Assembly (NCBI GenBank): GCA_965218865.1
Contig: CBDCME010000065.1
Span: forward strand, 1 to 64,000
Direction: 5' to 3'
Length of the DNA stretch: 64,000 bases
Origin: CBDCME01 sp965218865
GTDB lineage: Bacteria > Pseudomonadota > Alphaproteobacteria > JAAXGF01
Shown: positions 1 through 8,897 of the stretch, piece by piece
How the letters are laid out: each line of letters begins with the position of its first letter
Position numbering within the stretch: position 1 is the stretch's first letter
Notes under the pieces: model-generated
What the model was told of the DNA's origin: nothing
Databases searched by the model: none
What the model saw: only the letters and a program-made list of their open reading frames with translations
Translations under genes and position numbers: made by a program

Positions 1-26
1 GCTTACACGTTCTTCGCGGGCGACGG
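1..26. repeat. Possible outer end of a divergent IS5-type element
   Basis: The first 25 bases match the right-hand terminus of the two complete IS5-family copies (10442-10466 and 26423-26447) at all but a few positions, including the cores GTTCTTC and GGGCGAC. It may be the end of another copy lying outside the window. No gene or partner terminus is visible, so this is a similarity only. Confidence 0.35.
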
Positions 27-232
27 GTTAGGTTGGAAAGAAATGCACTAACGTCACCGATCCGAAAAGCGGGGGAGGATAGGATCGGCTCCCAGACGTA
101 AAGCGCACGATCACGATAAGGCCGTTGATCGTCGGTAACATTTCCCCGGAGGTGCTACACAGAATCCCGGGGGCTAAACATAAACTCCCAGCGTGCGGGA
201 CGCGCGCCGGCCAACGTGCCCATTCCCGCCCA

Positions 233-790
233 TCACTCACACCTGTCGTCCGCGGGGCAACTCATCAACAAGAAATAAAGAAGAGGATATACGCTCGGCT
301 CAATTCGCCACTCTGAGTCAATACCCCACCTCTCGGTGTGAGGGTTTTTCTCCAGCCAATCTTCTCCTACTTCATCTTGCTGAATCTTCATGCTCCGTAA
401 TGTATAATTGATACCACGCCTACCCGCCATGAGGGGAAGCATCATGTGAATCATTCTAGACGAATAATTTCCTTGAATTTTAAATTCAATATAAGTGCGT
501 ATGTCACCCAATCTTTTCCAATTTCCGTCTTTCAGCGCGCAAAGAATAAGGAACCGATCTTTTCCAACCTCCCCGCGTACCATGCGTTCCCACCATAATT
601 TGTTCTCCTCGGTATTCGGCAATCCAATATCTCTGCCAAAGTCACCGAAAATGTTGACCGCGTCAAACGGACGCTCTCCGGGGACGTTGATATTCCCACC
701 GTCACCCTCGGACTTCGGTTTCTTTGCTTCACCGTCGAAGCTGGGGAGAGCTAGAAGAGCGGCGAAGAACAGCCATAGCAGCTTGGGCAT
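233..790 (-). CDS. Exported winged-helix-like protein, paralog A
   Basis: Function not recognised; 185 residues. Residues 1-20 form a Sec signal peptide (MPKLLWLFFAALLALP), followed by a Lys/Gly-rich linker with INVPGERPFDAVNIFG. The core starts with a helix carrying LILCALKDGNWK, then a second helix (DIRTYIEF), and resembles the first helices of an ArsR/MarR-type winged helix. The end is LLYFLLMSCPADDRCE with two cysteines. The ATG at 790 is chosen because GGGAG lies just upstream; longer in-frame starts lack this. Close paralogs are at 7503-8106 (broken) and 15669-16232, and two distant relatives are at 8322-8819 and 24176-24583. What is seen: signal peptide and conserved cysteines. What is inferred: a periplasmic winged-helix fold. 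Confidence 0.72.
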   Translation of the reverse strand: MPKLLWLFFAALLALPSFDGEAKKPKSEGDGGNINVPGERPFDAVNIFGDFGRDIGLPNTEENKLWWERMVRGEVGKDRFLILCALKDGNWKRLGDIRTYIEFKIQGNYSSRMIHMMLPLMAGRRGINYTLRSMKIQQDEVGEDWLEKNPHTERWGIDSEWRIEPSVYPLLYFLLMSCPADDRCE

Positions 791-934
791 TGCCAACTCC
801 CTTCTCCCCCGATACTTAACTGGGGCCTCATTGGTCACATTGGATCGAATTCTCCTATCGTCAACGGACGAATTGGCCCTCGTGAACTACGCGAGAAGGT
901 CCGCAGTGCCGGGCAATGCGTGTGAGGCGCGGTG

Positions 935-958
935 AAAAAAATCCCCGCCGAAGCGGGG
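935..958 (-). terminator. Rho-independent terminator
   Basis: On the minus strand CCCCGC-TTCG-GCGGGG is followed by a run of seven T. The UUCG-type loop and the T run make a strong intrinsic terminator, placed to end transcription of the small gene at 1002-1196. Confidence 0.8.
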
Positions 959-1001
959 AGTGAAAGGTTGCCCGCCTACCTGGCAGGCAAATCAGATCAC
1001 A

Positions 1002-1196
1002 TCATTTCGGGATTGAGATTTTCTCAAGAGGGACGCCCGCCTTGGCGTTCGAGGTCGAGACCTTCAGCCCCTCCAGGCATTCGAGGCTGGTGAGGAGAAA
1101 GTCATATTCTTGGTTGTCCGCGTACGCCACGATGCCCTCGATCACATTGTCGGGATCCGGTTCAGCCCCCCTTCTCTCCCGCTTCGGCCACGCCAT
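1002..1196 (-). CDS. Small conserved-looking hypothetical protein
   Basis: A 64-residue reading frame beginning MAWPKRERRGAEPD and ending LEKISIPK. No signal peptide, membrane segment or known motif is visible. It is soluble and mixed-charge, with a central acidic stretch (DNVIEGIVAYADNQEYDF). Support is contextual: it ends about 45 bases before a good intrinsic terminator on the same strand and is divergent from a small membrane protein gene. No function is proposed. Confidence 0.5.
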   Translation of the reverse strand: MAWPKRERRGAEPDPDNVIEGIVAYADNQEYDFLLTSLECLEGLKVSTSNAKAGVPLEKISIPK

Positions 1197-1273
1197 CGAA
1201 AACGTCCGTCTTGCGGACCGCGCAATGGTGCGCTACAGGGGTCCAACGCGGCGCGAAATTCGGAGACCGGGGT

Positions 1274-1543
1274 ATGAACGTGGACGGACTCTTAGCGGTG
1301 TTGATCGGGCTGGGATTCGGACTTGCCGCGATCAGCTGTTTATCGGACAGCGAGTCCGTAAGAATTTGGACGGCCGTCATTTTCATCGTCGGGTTGCCGG
1401 GGTGGTATTTGCTCGACAGCCGCCTCCTCGCCCGGAGTCACGGCGGCGTGGCAGGCCGGAAGCCGAAGGGTTTGTTCGCCACCGTCTGGCTCGCCTTCGC
1501 GATCACTCTCCTGGTCCTGGCCCGCTCCGCCGTGGCGCCCTGA
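1274..1543 (+). CDS. Small three-span membrane protein
   Basis: Unknown function, 89 residues. The start at 1274 (MNVDGLLAVLIGLGFG) leads directly into a first hydrophobic span. A second (IWTAVIFIVGLPGWYLL) and a third (LFATVWLAFAITLLVLA) follow, separated by a basic loop (RLLARSHGGVAGRKPK). This spacing fits an inner-membrane protein. The frame extends upstream to 1211, but those residues are polar and out of character. It is convergent with rlmN, 17 bases away. Confidence 0.5.
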   Translation: MNVDGLLAVLIGLGFGLAAISCLSDSESVRIWTAVIFIVGLPGWYLLDSRLLARSHGGVAGRKPKGLFATVWLAFAITLLVLARSAVAP

Positions 1544-1560
1544 GGCGCGGCGGCCCGAGA

Positions 1561-2709
1561 CTACGCTGGCACGGAGGGAGACGGCGGGCCGCGGCGCCGG
1601 ACGCTGGCGGACTTGAGCTGGCCGCAGGCGGCCAGGATGTCGCGCCCCCGCGGGGTCCGCACGGGGGCGGAGTAACCGCCGGCGTTGATGATTCCGGCGA
1701 AAGTTTCGATCGCTTCCGGGGTCGCGCAATCGAAGGGCGCGCCGGGCCAGGGGTTGAAGGGAATCAGATTTATCTTGGCCGGAATTCCGGCGATGAGACG
1801 AAGCAAGTGTCGTGCCTCCGCCGGGGAATCGTTGACGCCCTTGAGCATGACGTATTCGAAGGTGATTCGCCGGGCGTTGCTCCCGGCCGGATACTCCCGG
1901 CAAGCGGCGAGCAGGGCGTCGATGCCGTACTTGCAATTCAGCGGCACCAGTTCGTCGCGCAAGGCGTCGGTGACGGCGTGGAGCGAGACCGCGAGATTGA
2001 CCCCGAGCTCACTTCCGCAGCGGCGAATTTCCGGCACCACGCCGGCCGTCGACAGGGTGATGCGCCGGCGCGATAGGGAAATCCCCTCGGCGTCCATGAT
2101 GATTTTCAGGGCGGTGGCGACGTTATCGTAATTGAATAGGGGCTCGCCCATTCCCATCACGACGACGTTCGATATCAGGCGCTCTTCCTTCGGGGACGGC
2201 CACTCGCCCAGGACATCGCGCGCCAGCATCACCTGGCCGACGATCTCGGCCGCCCCCAGGTTGCGCACCAGCCCCTGGGTCCCGGTATGGCAGAAGCGGC
2301 AGGTCAGGGTGCAGCCCACCTGCGACGAAAGGCACAGCGCGCCGCGATCGGTTTCGGGGATGTACACTGATTCGGCCTCGCGGCCATCGCCGAACCGGAG
2401 CAGCCATTTGCGCGTCCCGTCGTCCGACAACTGGCTCCGGGCGACGCCGGGACGGCCAATCACGCAGCTCTCCGCGAGGCCCCGTCGGAACACCTTCGAC
2501 AAGTTCGTCATGGCCGCGAAATCGGTGACGCCGCGGTAGTAAATCCAATGCCAAAGCTGCCCGGCCCGGAACGGCTTCTCGCCGCGGGCGGCCATCTCGG
2601 CGGCGAGCGCGGTCCGGCTCAATCCCAAGAGGTCGGTTCGTTCGTCCCCGGAAACGCCGGGCGGCGGAGTGGAGGGGGTCATCATGTTTTTTCGTGCTGT
2701 CGGTGCCAT
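1561..2709 (-). CDS. rlmN: 23S rRNA/tRNA adenine-C2 methyltransferase RlmN
   Basis: Radical-SAM methyltransferase that makes 2-methyladenosine at A2503 of 23S rRNA and A37 of some tRNAs. The 382 residues fit the family. The cluster motif CTLTCRFC (CxxxCxxC) is followed by the SAM-binding GMGEPLFNYD. A later RITLSTAGVVPE and NLAVSLHAV are typical of RlmN, and the mechanistic cysteine lies near the C-terminus (ILAACGQL). The N-terminal region carries GLSRTALAAEM and PFRAGQLWHWIY as in RlmN helical domains. The ATG at 2709 is preferred for its GGTGGG upstream; an internal MM at 2685 is possible. It follows the IalB-family gene on the same strand, a frequent alphaproteobacterial arrangement. Confidence 0.95.
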   Translation of the reverse strand: MAPTARKNMMTPSTPPPGVSGDERTDLLGLSRTALAAEMAARGEKPFRAGQLWHWIYYRGVTDFAAMTNLSKVFRRGLAESCVIGRPGVARSQLSDDGTRKWLLRFGDGREAESVYIPETDRGALCLSSQVGCTLTCRFCHTGTQGLVRNLGAAEIVGQVMLARDVLGEWPSPKEERLISNVVVMGMGEPLFNYDNVATALKIIMDAEGISLSRRRITLSTAGVVPEIRRCGSELGVNLAVSLHAVTDALRDELVPLNCKYGIDALLAACREYPAGSNARRITFEYVMLKGVNDSPAEARHLLRLIAGIPAKINLIPFNPWPGAPFDCATPEAIETFAGIINAGGYSAPVRTPRGRDILAACGQLKSASVRRRGPPSPSVPA

Positions 2710-2735
2710 CGTTCGCCGCCCACCAAAAGAAGGCA

Positions 2736-3254
2736 CTACTTGGCGGAACAGACCTTGTCGATCGCGCCGTAAGCCTTGGTGAAGCCCAACAGGGAGTAGC
2801 TGTCGGTCGTCAGCGTACCACGGCTAGAGGTCCCCCTGACGCTCATGGTCCGACCGGCCTTCATGGCTTTCACGAGTTTGCCGTCGTCGCCTTCCGAGGC
2901 CCAGGCGTTTCCGGCCTCGGTAAAGAGAACGAACCGTTTCTTGCCGATGCCGACGGTGACGGTGCTGTCCTTCTTGTAGGTATATCCCGTCTCGAAGCTG
3001 ACCTCGCCGCGAACGCCGCCGTCACCCGCGCGGTGGGTGACGTAGGCAAAGATATCGCCCCGCCGGGTGTAGTTTCCCTCGGACCTGGACGGTTGGCTGG
3101 AAATAAAGCAGATTTTCGAACCGCCCGATCCAATGACGTAGGCGGTCCAGTTTCTGAATACGTCCAAGACCTCGATATCCGCGGCCGGCGCGGGCGCGGA
3201 ATTGAGCATGACGGCAACAGCCACGAGAAACGTGCGCAAACGCGATCGCATCAT
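2736..3254 (-). CDS. Invasion-associated locus B (IalB) family protein
   Basis: Exported protein of the IalB family, common in alphaproteobacteria, usually periplasmic or envelope-associated and of poorly defined role. A signal peptide (residues 1-25, ending APAPAADIE) is followed by the family signature of an aromatic NWTAYV segment, a cysteine (SKICFISSQP), a beta-rich middle (GEVSFETGYTYKK) and a C-terminal cysteine (AIDKVCSAK). The 172 residues match the usual length. It lies directly upstream of rlmN, and the two may be cotranscribed. Confidence 0.85.
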   Translation of the reverse strand: MMRSRLRTFLVAVAVMLNSAPAPAADIEVLDVFRNWTAYVIGSGGSKICFISSQPSRSEGNYTRRGDIFAYVTHRAGDGGVRGEVSFETGYTYKKDSTVTVGIGKKRFVLFTEAGNAWASEGDDGKLVKAMKAGRTMSVRGTSSRGTLTTDSYSLLGFTKAYGAIDKVCSAK

Positions 3255-3348
3255 CCTGCCGCCAAGGATAACAATCGTCGCCGGCTCACGCTAGATGTGT
3301 TACGCGGCGGAAACCGACGTTGCCGCCCCACGTCGTCCCCAAGCGCCC

Positions 3349-3813
3349 TCACCCTCGGCCTCGGTAGGAAGGGACGCCGGGATCGGGAATCCACAGCCCT
3401 TCCGGAGGTGTCCCAGTCTGAAAAAACACGTCGATCGGAATGCCGCCACGAGGATACCAGTAGCCCCCGATACGCAACCATTCGGGCGTCAGAACATCCA
3501 TCAGGCGGCGGGCAATCATCATCGTGCAGGCTTCGTGGAAGGCCCCATGATCGCGGAACGCGGTGAGGAAGAGCTTGAGCGACTTACTCTCAAGCAGGCA
3601 TTCTCGGGGCACGTAATCGATGACCAAGTGGGCAAAATCCGGCTGACCCGTGACCGGGCACAGGGCGGTGAATTCGGGACAAGTGAAACGGACCAGGTAA
3701 CGGCTCCCCGGCTCGGGATTGGGAACGGTTTCCAGCACCGCCTCGTCCGGCGAATCGGCCGCCGCGACGGTGGCGCCGAGCTGGCGCAAAACGATATCCC
3801 CCGGCTGGCCCAT
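3349..3813 (-). CDS. queF: NADPH-dependent 7-cyano-7-deazaguanine reductase QueF
   Basis: Reduces preQ0 to preQ1 in queuosine biosynthesis. At 154 residues it is the short, unimodular QueF type. Seen in sequence: the active-site cysteine region PEFTALCPVTGQPDF and the QueF signature ESKSLKLFLTAFRDHGAFHE. The C-terminus carries the WYPRGGIPIDVF strand. The start is the ATG at 3813, which shares its A with the stop of the upstream RNA methyltransferase (TGATG), so translation is probably coupled. Longer upstream frames only overlap the neighbour. Confidence 0.93.
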   Translation of the reverse strand: MGQPGDIVLRQLGATVAAADSPDEAVLETVPNPEPGSRYLVRFTCPEFTALCPVTGQPDFAHLVIDYVPRECLLESKSLKLFLTAFRDHGAFHEACTMMIARRLMDVLTPEWLRIGGYWYPRGGIPIDVFFQTGTPPEGLWIPDPGVPSYRGRG

Positions 3814-4367
3814 CAGGCCGATCTTCTCGCCGTCGCCGGCTTTGCTGCCCGACGCCGCTTGGGCATCCCGAAAACGTGCTTGGGCGGCGGCTCCTTTGGT
3901 CCGCCGGGGAGCAGGGGTCGGGGCGCAAATTGCCCGAGGCTCGCAAGCCGGTCGTACATGACCACGGTGCCGGCGCTGACGACGTTGACGCAAAACCGTG
4001 TTGGAATACGGACCAAGTGGTCGCAGCGGGCCAGCAATTCGGGCGAAAGCGTGCCCCGCTCGGGACCCAGCACGTAGGCGGCGCAGCGTGGGTGGCGAAA
4101 GCTCGGCAAGGCGATCGCGTCATCGACGATCTCGATCCCCACCAGGGCGGATCCCCGTGGCAGAACCAGGCTGGCCGCGTCCGAGAACTCGTAAAAGGGC
4201 AGGTTCCGCTGGGCGTCCGAGGTGTCGGACTTGGATTTTTGGAGCGGTTTCGCGGCGTTGATCGTGAACACGAACTTGGCGTCGAACGCGTTGGCGGCGC
4301 GAAACAGGTTGCCGAGGTTCATTTCCTTGCTGATTCCCTCGACGCCGATGGCAAAGTAACCACGCAT
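3813..4367 (-). CDS. TrmH/SpoU-family RNA 2'-O-methyltransferase
   Basis: SPOUT-class SAM-dependent RNA methyltransferase; target unknown. Motif 1 is seen in NLGNLFRAANAFDA, motif 2 in YVLGPERGTLS and motif 3 in CVNVVSAGTVVMYDR, which together form the trefoil-knot SAM site. The start MRGYFAIGVEGIS at 4367 matches how related alphaproteobacterial proteins begin. The C-terminus is a basic Lys/Arg/Pro/Ala-rich tail (PKRRRAAKPATARR), probably RNA-binding. Its stop overlaps the start of queF, so the two form a tRNA-modification pair. Confidence 0.88.
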   Translation of the reverse strand: MRGYFAIGVEGISKEMNLGNLFRAANAFDAKFVFTINAAKPLQKSKSDTSDAQRNLPFYEFSDAASLVLPRGSALVGIEIVDDAIALPSFRHPRCAAYVLGPERGTLSPELLARCDHLVRIPTRFCVNVVSAGTVVMYDRLASLGQFAPRPLLPGGPKEPPPKHVFGMPKRRRAAKPATARRSA

Positions 4368-4458
4368 GGGCAAAGCGTGCCTCGCGGTGGCCCCGAAGGC
4401 AAGCACCAAACCAAGCGGGCGGCGCCGGGAGCCGCCGGAAACGCCGGCGACCGCCGCC

Positions 4459-6429
4459 TCACGTCATCAGTTCGGGCAGATCGCGGAATTGATCCAGCGA
4501 TTCTGGATTGGCCAGGGCGTCGGTGTTTTCGACGGCGCGGCCATGGATCACCTTGCGCACGGCGAGCTCGACCACCTTGCCCGATATCGTGCGCGGCACG
4601 TCGTCGATCTGAATGATCTTGGCCGGGACGTGGCGCGGGGTCGTGTTGTCTCGGATCCGCTTTCGTACCCTTTTCGTCAGCGCCTCGTCCAAAGACAGTC
4701 CTGGGCGCAATTTGACGAACAGGACGACACGGGTGTCGTCCTTCCAGTCCTGACCGACGACGACGCTGTCGACGACCTCGTCGATCATCTCGACCTCCCG
4801 GTAAATCTCGGAGGTGCCGATTCGGACCCCGCCGGGGTTCAGGACCGCGTCCGAACGGCCGTGATAAACGATCCCATCGTGTGCGCTGAGTTCGACGTAA
4901 TCCCCATGGTGCCAAGCGTTGGGAAAACGGGCGAAATAGGTCGCTCGGTAGGTGGCGTCGTCAGGATCGTTCCAAAAACCGATCGGCATCGACGGGAAAG
5001 GCTTGGTGCAAACGAGCTCGCCCTTTTCCCCGCGAAGCGAACGGCCATCGTTGTCGAACACCTCGACCTTCATGCCCAGGCCTCGGGTCTGCAGTTCCCC
5101 CCGCCAGACCGGCGCGATCGGGTTGCCCAAGGCAAAACAAGAGATGATGTCGGTGCCACCGCCGATCGACGACAGCCGGGCCCCGGGAGCAACCTCGCCG
5201 TTGACGAAGTCGAACAGTTCGGGGGCCAACGGAGAGCCGGTCGAGAGGACTGTCCTTATCCGACTCAGATCGTGGCTATCCCTCGGCGTCATTCCCTCCT
5301 TCGCAACGGTCGAGAGGAACTTGGGCGAGGTCCCAAAGACGGTGATCCCCTCGCGCTCGGCCAGATCGAACAGGACCTCGCCGCCGGCGACCATCGGCGA
5401 GCCCTCGTAGAGGACGATCCTCGCGCCCGAGGCCAGTCCGCTGACAAGCCAATTCCACATCATCCAGCCGCAGGTCGTGAAATAGAACAGGGCGTCACCG
5501 GGCTTGAGGTCGGTATGGAGCTGATGTTCCTTGAGATGTTGGATGAGCGTACCACCGGCGCCGTGGACGATGCACTTGGGCGCCCCGGTGGTCCCCGACG
5601 AGTATAGAATGTAAAGCGGGTGATCGAACGGCAGTTGGGCAAAATCGATCTCGCCGCCGGTTGACGTCGTGAGGTATTCGGCGAACGTGACGGCATCCCG
5701 TAGGCCACCCAGTTCCGGTTGTCCGCGGCGATACGGCGTGATGACCGTACGCCGCAGCCCGGGCAATTCGCTCAGAATTTCGGATACGCGCTCGAGGCAG
5801 TCGATTTCTTTCCCGTTGTAGAAATAGCCATCGGCGGCAAACAGCACCTTCGGCGCGATCTGGCCAAAGCGTTCGAGAACACCGCGGGTCCCGAAATCCG
5901 GGGAGCACGACGACCACGCCGCGCCCAGGCTGGCGGCGGCCAGCATGGCGACGACCGTTTCCGGAATGTTGGGCATAAAGCCGACGACCCGATCGCCCGC
6001 TTGGATGCCATCGGCCCTCAACCCAACAACCAAGCGCGATACCTGGTCGTAGAGCTGCTCAAACGTGAGATATCGCCGCTTTCCCGTCTCGTCCAAAAAA
6101 ACGATCGCGGGCGCCTCGTCACGCCGGCGCAACAGGTTTTCGGCGAAATTGAGCCGCGCGCCCGGAAACCATTTCGCGCCCGGCATCAGCTCCCCGTCGA
6201 CGACAATGGTCGAAGCCTCCCGCGAGGCGACGATGCCCGTGAACGACCACACACTCGACCAGAATTTCTCGATGTTGTCGATCGACCACCGGTAAAGGTC
6301 CGGGTAGCCGGACAGACTGATCCCCCACCGATTCTCGACGCCGCGGTGGAAGGCGGTCATGTTCGCACCTTCGACGCCCTCGGCCGAAGGCACCCAGAGA
6401 GGGGTATTCCTCGAATCGCTTTCAGCCAA
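4459..6429 (-). CDS. aacS: Acetoacetyl-CoA synthetase
   Basis: ANL-superfamily ligase that activates acetoacetate to acetoacetyl-CoA with ATP, used in ketone-body or polyhydroxyalkanoate carbon recovery. The 656 residues fit the family. Seen: N-terminal cap (FHRGVENRWG and WFPGARLNFAENLL), P-loop YILYSSGTTGAPK, TCGWMMWNWL, the adenine-site GGGTDIISCF typical of acetoacetate ligases, and the C-terminal acylation lysine context PRTISGKVVELAV. The start at 6429 is a TTG with a weak ribosome site; an ATG at 6360 would delete a conserved N-terminal piece. It stands alone behind a roughly 440-base gap. Confidence 0.93.
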   Translation of the reverse strand: MAESDSRNTPLWVPSAEGVEGANMTAFHRGVENRWGISLSGYPDLYRWSIDNIEKFWSSVWSFTGIVASREASTIVVDGELMPGAKWFPGARLNFAENLLRRRDEAPAIVFLDETGKRRYLTFEQLYDQVSRLVVGLRADGIQAGDRVVGFMPNIPETVVAMLAAASLGAAWSSCSPDFGTRGVLERFGQIAPKVLFAADGYFYNGKEIDCLERVSEILSELPGLRRTVITPYRRGQPELGGLRDAVTFAEYLTTSTGGEIDFAQLPFDHPLYILYSSGTTGAPKCIVHGAGGTLIQHLKEHQLHTDLKPGDALFYFTTCGWMMWNWLVSGLASGARIVLYEGSPMVAGGEVLFDLAEREGITVFGTSPKFLSTVAKEGMTPRDSHDLSRIRTVLSTGSPLAPELFDFVNGEVAPGARLSSIGGGTDIISCFALGNPIAPVWRGELQTRGLGMKVEVFDNDGRSLRGEKGELVCTKPFPSMPIGFWNDPDDATYRATYFARFPNAWHHGDYVELSAHDGIVYHGRSDAVLNPGGVRIGTSEIYREVEMIDEVVDSVVVGQDWKDDTRVVLFVKLRPGLSLDEALTKRVRKRIRDNTTPRHVPAKIIQIDDVPRTISGKVVELAVRKVIHGRAVENTDALANPESLDQFRDLPELMT

Positions 6430-6874
6430 AGTCCAGTGTCTTCACCATGACGACCGATCGGCGCTGAAACAGCGCCTTTTGACGAGGGCATCATATCCCA
6501 CCATCGTTTTTATTTTCCATCACCGTTTTTTAAAAATTAGCCGTAACGACACGAGCATCGCCAACCCCAAATGTGCGAAAAATTCCGGACCCTACTGCCC
6601 CGCATTTCGGCCGCAAAAATGTTCCGATTCCTGAAGTCGAGGAAACGACCGAAGGGCAACGCGATAACCCGAAGTTCGTAAAGGTCCGCGCGGCGAAAAT
6701 TTCGGCGGAATTTGCGCCGTTTCCGACGTTTTTGACGAGAATCGACAGCGCTAACTTCGGATTATGGTGCTGTTTAAGCGAGAAAATGGAGACAGATGTT
6801 GGCCAGATGACGCTTAATCGGGGACGAAGATTGAGGTAACAGAGGCAGAACAAACTTGAGGAAGGGGGATTATT
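6430..6874. other. Intergenic region, nothing recognised
   Basis: No supported gene. Both strands were read; the longest frame here is the antisense of the HU-like pseudogene at 6875-7148 and has no coding character. The promoter of acetoacetyl-CoA synthetase should lie near 6430-6500. Confidence 0.5.
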
Positions 6875-7148
6875 ATGGGCAAAACAGCCTTTATGGGTTG
6901 CGAAGAAGGGAAAGCTCGGCAAGGCGGAGGCCAAGCGCGTTGTCGAATGGGTGTTCGGGGAAATCGCGGCCGGTCTGATGGCCTCGAAGCAAGACGGGAG
7001 GTACATGATCGGCACGTTGGCCACGTTTTCGATCACCACACAAAAAAACCACACGGGCCGCAATCCTCGCACCGGAGAAGCGATCAAGGCGTCCAAGAGC
7101 CTGCGCTTCAAGCCAGCAAGAAACCTCAAAAAGGCGGCGGGGTGCTAG
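6875..7148 (+). pseudogene. HU-family DNA-binding protein, frameshifted
   Basis: Degraded HU/IHF-type nucleoid protein. A good Shine-Dalgarno (GAGGAAGGGGG) precedes the ATG at 6875, which reads MGKTAF. The frame is then lost by a small indel at about 6893-6900, and the next frame continues VAKKGKLGKAEAKRVVEW, then the beta-arm region (GTLATFSITTQKNHTGRNPR) and the conserved end TGEAIKASKSLRFKP. The arm signature GRNPRTGE is diagnostic of HU. A single-base loss separates an otherwise plausible protein of about 90 residues. Confidence 0.75.
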
Positions 7149-7336
7149 GCGACGTCACCGGCTGATCCGCAACCCGGCACACGGTCGAAATTCGAGCCGA
7201 TTTCGACTGCTCGACCCCCGCTACCTGCCGTCAATCGCCGGGTCTTATGACGGAGAGTTTTGACCCAAAGCAGCCCATGAGCCATGCAAACCGCCATGCT
7301 CTCGCCACGGAACAGACCCGCATGACCGTGCTCACG

Positions 7337-8217
7337 AGGGCCAGTTCGTTCATTGACGACAGGAGAACTCGACCCATGTGACCATTAAGGGCCCGAATCG
7401 GGTCTGCCTCCATGTGTGTTGCGATTGATCGAGGATCAGATGGAGTCATCCGGGGAATATTGGTTATCAGCTTATGAGTAGCGGCGGAGAGGGGAGTTGG
7501 CAGTGCACAAGCTGCTATGGTTGTTAACCGCCATGCTTCTCGCTCCCCCCGCCGCTGACGGTGAAGCAAAGAAGCCGAAGTCCGAAGGTGAGCGTGGGAA
7601 TATCAACGTCCCCCGGAGAGCGGCCGTTTGACAAAGTCAACATTTTCGGCGACTTAGGCAAAATATTTAGATTGCCGAATACGGAGGAGAATAAGATTTG
7701 GTGGGAACGCATGATACGTGGGGAGGTTGGAAAAGATCGCTTCCTTATTCTTTGCTCTCTGAAAGATGGAAATTGGAAAAGCCTGGCTGACATACGCACT
7801 TACCTTGAATTTACAATCCGAAAAACTTATTCGTTTAAGAAGTTGTCAAAGATGCTTGTCCTCATGTCTGATTCGCGCCGTTCCGCAATGGTTGGTTGGC
7901 CTTGTACCAAGCGTCCACCAGGGGACTTCATGAGTCCACCTGAGGACTTAACGAGTCGGCAAAGTGTAGCGGGAGAAGGTTGGCTGGGGAAAAACTCTAG
8001 CGGCGGGCCGTGGGGGATTGACTCAGAATGGAGAATAGGGCCGAGCGTGTATCCTCTTCTTTATTTCTTGCTGATGAGTTGCCCTGAGGATGACAGGTGT
8101 GAGTGATGGGCGGGGTCCGCGTGTGGCCCATCGCGTGTCAAGTCGAGTGGGCAATTAACCTAGCGTCGGCATCTCAACAAGGTTCTATCATCGCCCCATC
8201 GCGAAGGTCTCTTCTTG
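7337..8217 (+). repeat. Duplicated segment carrying paralog B and its flanks
   Basis: This stretch is repeated at 15508-16349 on the same strand. The leader (GAGGGCCAGTTCGTTCATTG onward), the coding region and the trailing sequence (ATGGGCGGGG... and ATCGCCCCATCGCG) all align. A shorter, inverted relative of the leader flanks paralog A at 838-890. The shared non-coding flanks show that whole segments, not just genes, were copied. Confidence 0.75.
7503..8106 (+). pseudogene. Exported winged-helix-like protein, paralog B (frameshift)
   Basis: Second member of the exported family (see 233-790). The GTG at 7503 (or TTG at 7497) opens a signal peptide (VHKLLWLLTAMLLAPPAA) and reads to GNINVP. There an extra C in the C run at 7610-7614 (five C against four in the other copies) shifts the frame, and the upstream frame stops at 7629. 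The remainder, in the shifted frame, carries GERPFDKVNIFGDLGK, LILCSLKDGNWK and the end LLMSCPEDDRCE. Compared with paralog C it also has a longer linker (residues around KRPPGDFMSPPED). Probably non-functional unless slippage restores the frame. Confidence 0.75.
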
Positions 8218-8321
8218 GCTATACCTTTCCGTCCGGATCACGTTTACAACAGACCCGCGATGCTGCCCAGACCGGACATTGCCCCGCTTCGTTCTCACTC
8301 GCCTTCTGGGTCCAGCGGCCC

Positions 8322-8819
8322 TCACATGCCCACGGCGCAGGCCTCTTCACTGGAACACCAACGGTTGGCCCAACTAATCATCATGATGCGCGCTTCCTCC
8401 GAGGCCGGCACGATAAAAATTTTTCCATTGTCGTCGTATGCCCAATGCACAAGGTCCATTTCACTGAGCTGTTGAACCGCATGGGTGATAAGATCTTTGG
8501 GAATACCAGTCGCCAGGACCATGGCCTTGAGTGTGAAATTCGTAAAGGGTATCCGGCAAACGATCGTACGGAGCACCGGATCGGAATTGAGTTGAAATGC
8601 CATTTCGACTTCCCTCAGCATGCGGCCGGCCGTCGCCAAGGAATCCTGGTCGTACCCCCAGGGATACTCGTCGCGGGGGTTCACCTCGGGGGCTTTATCG
8701 GCCTTACCTGCGGAGGCTCTTCCGGCCTTGCCCCGGGGGGCCTCATCCGCGGTCCCCGGAAGCGCCGCGAGAAAAACCATCGCGACTATCGCCGCACCAA
8801 TTTTGGGCAGATATTTCAC
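8322..8819 (-). CDS. Exported winged-helix-like protein, paralog D
   Basis: Unknown function, 165 residues. A clear signal peptide (MKYLPKIGAAIVAMVFLAAL, cleavage near GTADEA) is followed by an Ala/Lys/Gly-rich linker of about 25 residues. Then comes a compact domain: helix 1 with VLRTIVCRIPF, helix 2 (TLKAMVLATGI), recognition-like helix 3 (DLITHAVQQLSEMDLV), and a two-stranded wing (HWAYDDNGKIFIVPA). A final helix ends WANRWCSSEEACAVGM. This order is that of an ArsR-type winged helix, but exported. It aligns with 24176-24583 over the domain, including VCR in helix 1 and the C-terminal W...C....C pattern. Confidence 0.78.
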   Translation of the reverse strand: MKYLPKIGAAIVAMVFLAALPGTADEAPRGKAGRASAGKADKAPEVNPRDEYPWGYDQDSLATAGRMLREVEMAFQLNSDPVLRTIVCRIPFTNFTLKAMVLATGIPKDLITHAVQQLSEMDLVHWAYDDNGKIFIVPASEEARIMMISWANRWCSSEEACAVGM

Positions 8820-8897
8820 CCTGGGTCGCGTCGATTGTTGTCGAGCCTAACGGATCGCATGCAGAACTGAACGGCCCCGCGTCGTACAGTGTGTCAT

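Noticed and set aside
1042..2076. Long plus-strand reading frame opposite rlmN
   Set aside because: It is the shadow of a GC-rich gene: Arg/Gly/Pro-rich, without a start site or motif, while rlmN on the other strand is certain.
6530..7129. 199-residue minus-strand frame
   Set aside because: Antisense to the HU-like pseudogene, Ser/Phe-rich without domain pattern, and no ribosome site.
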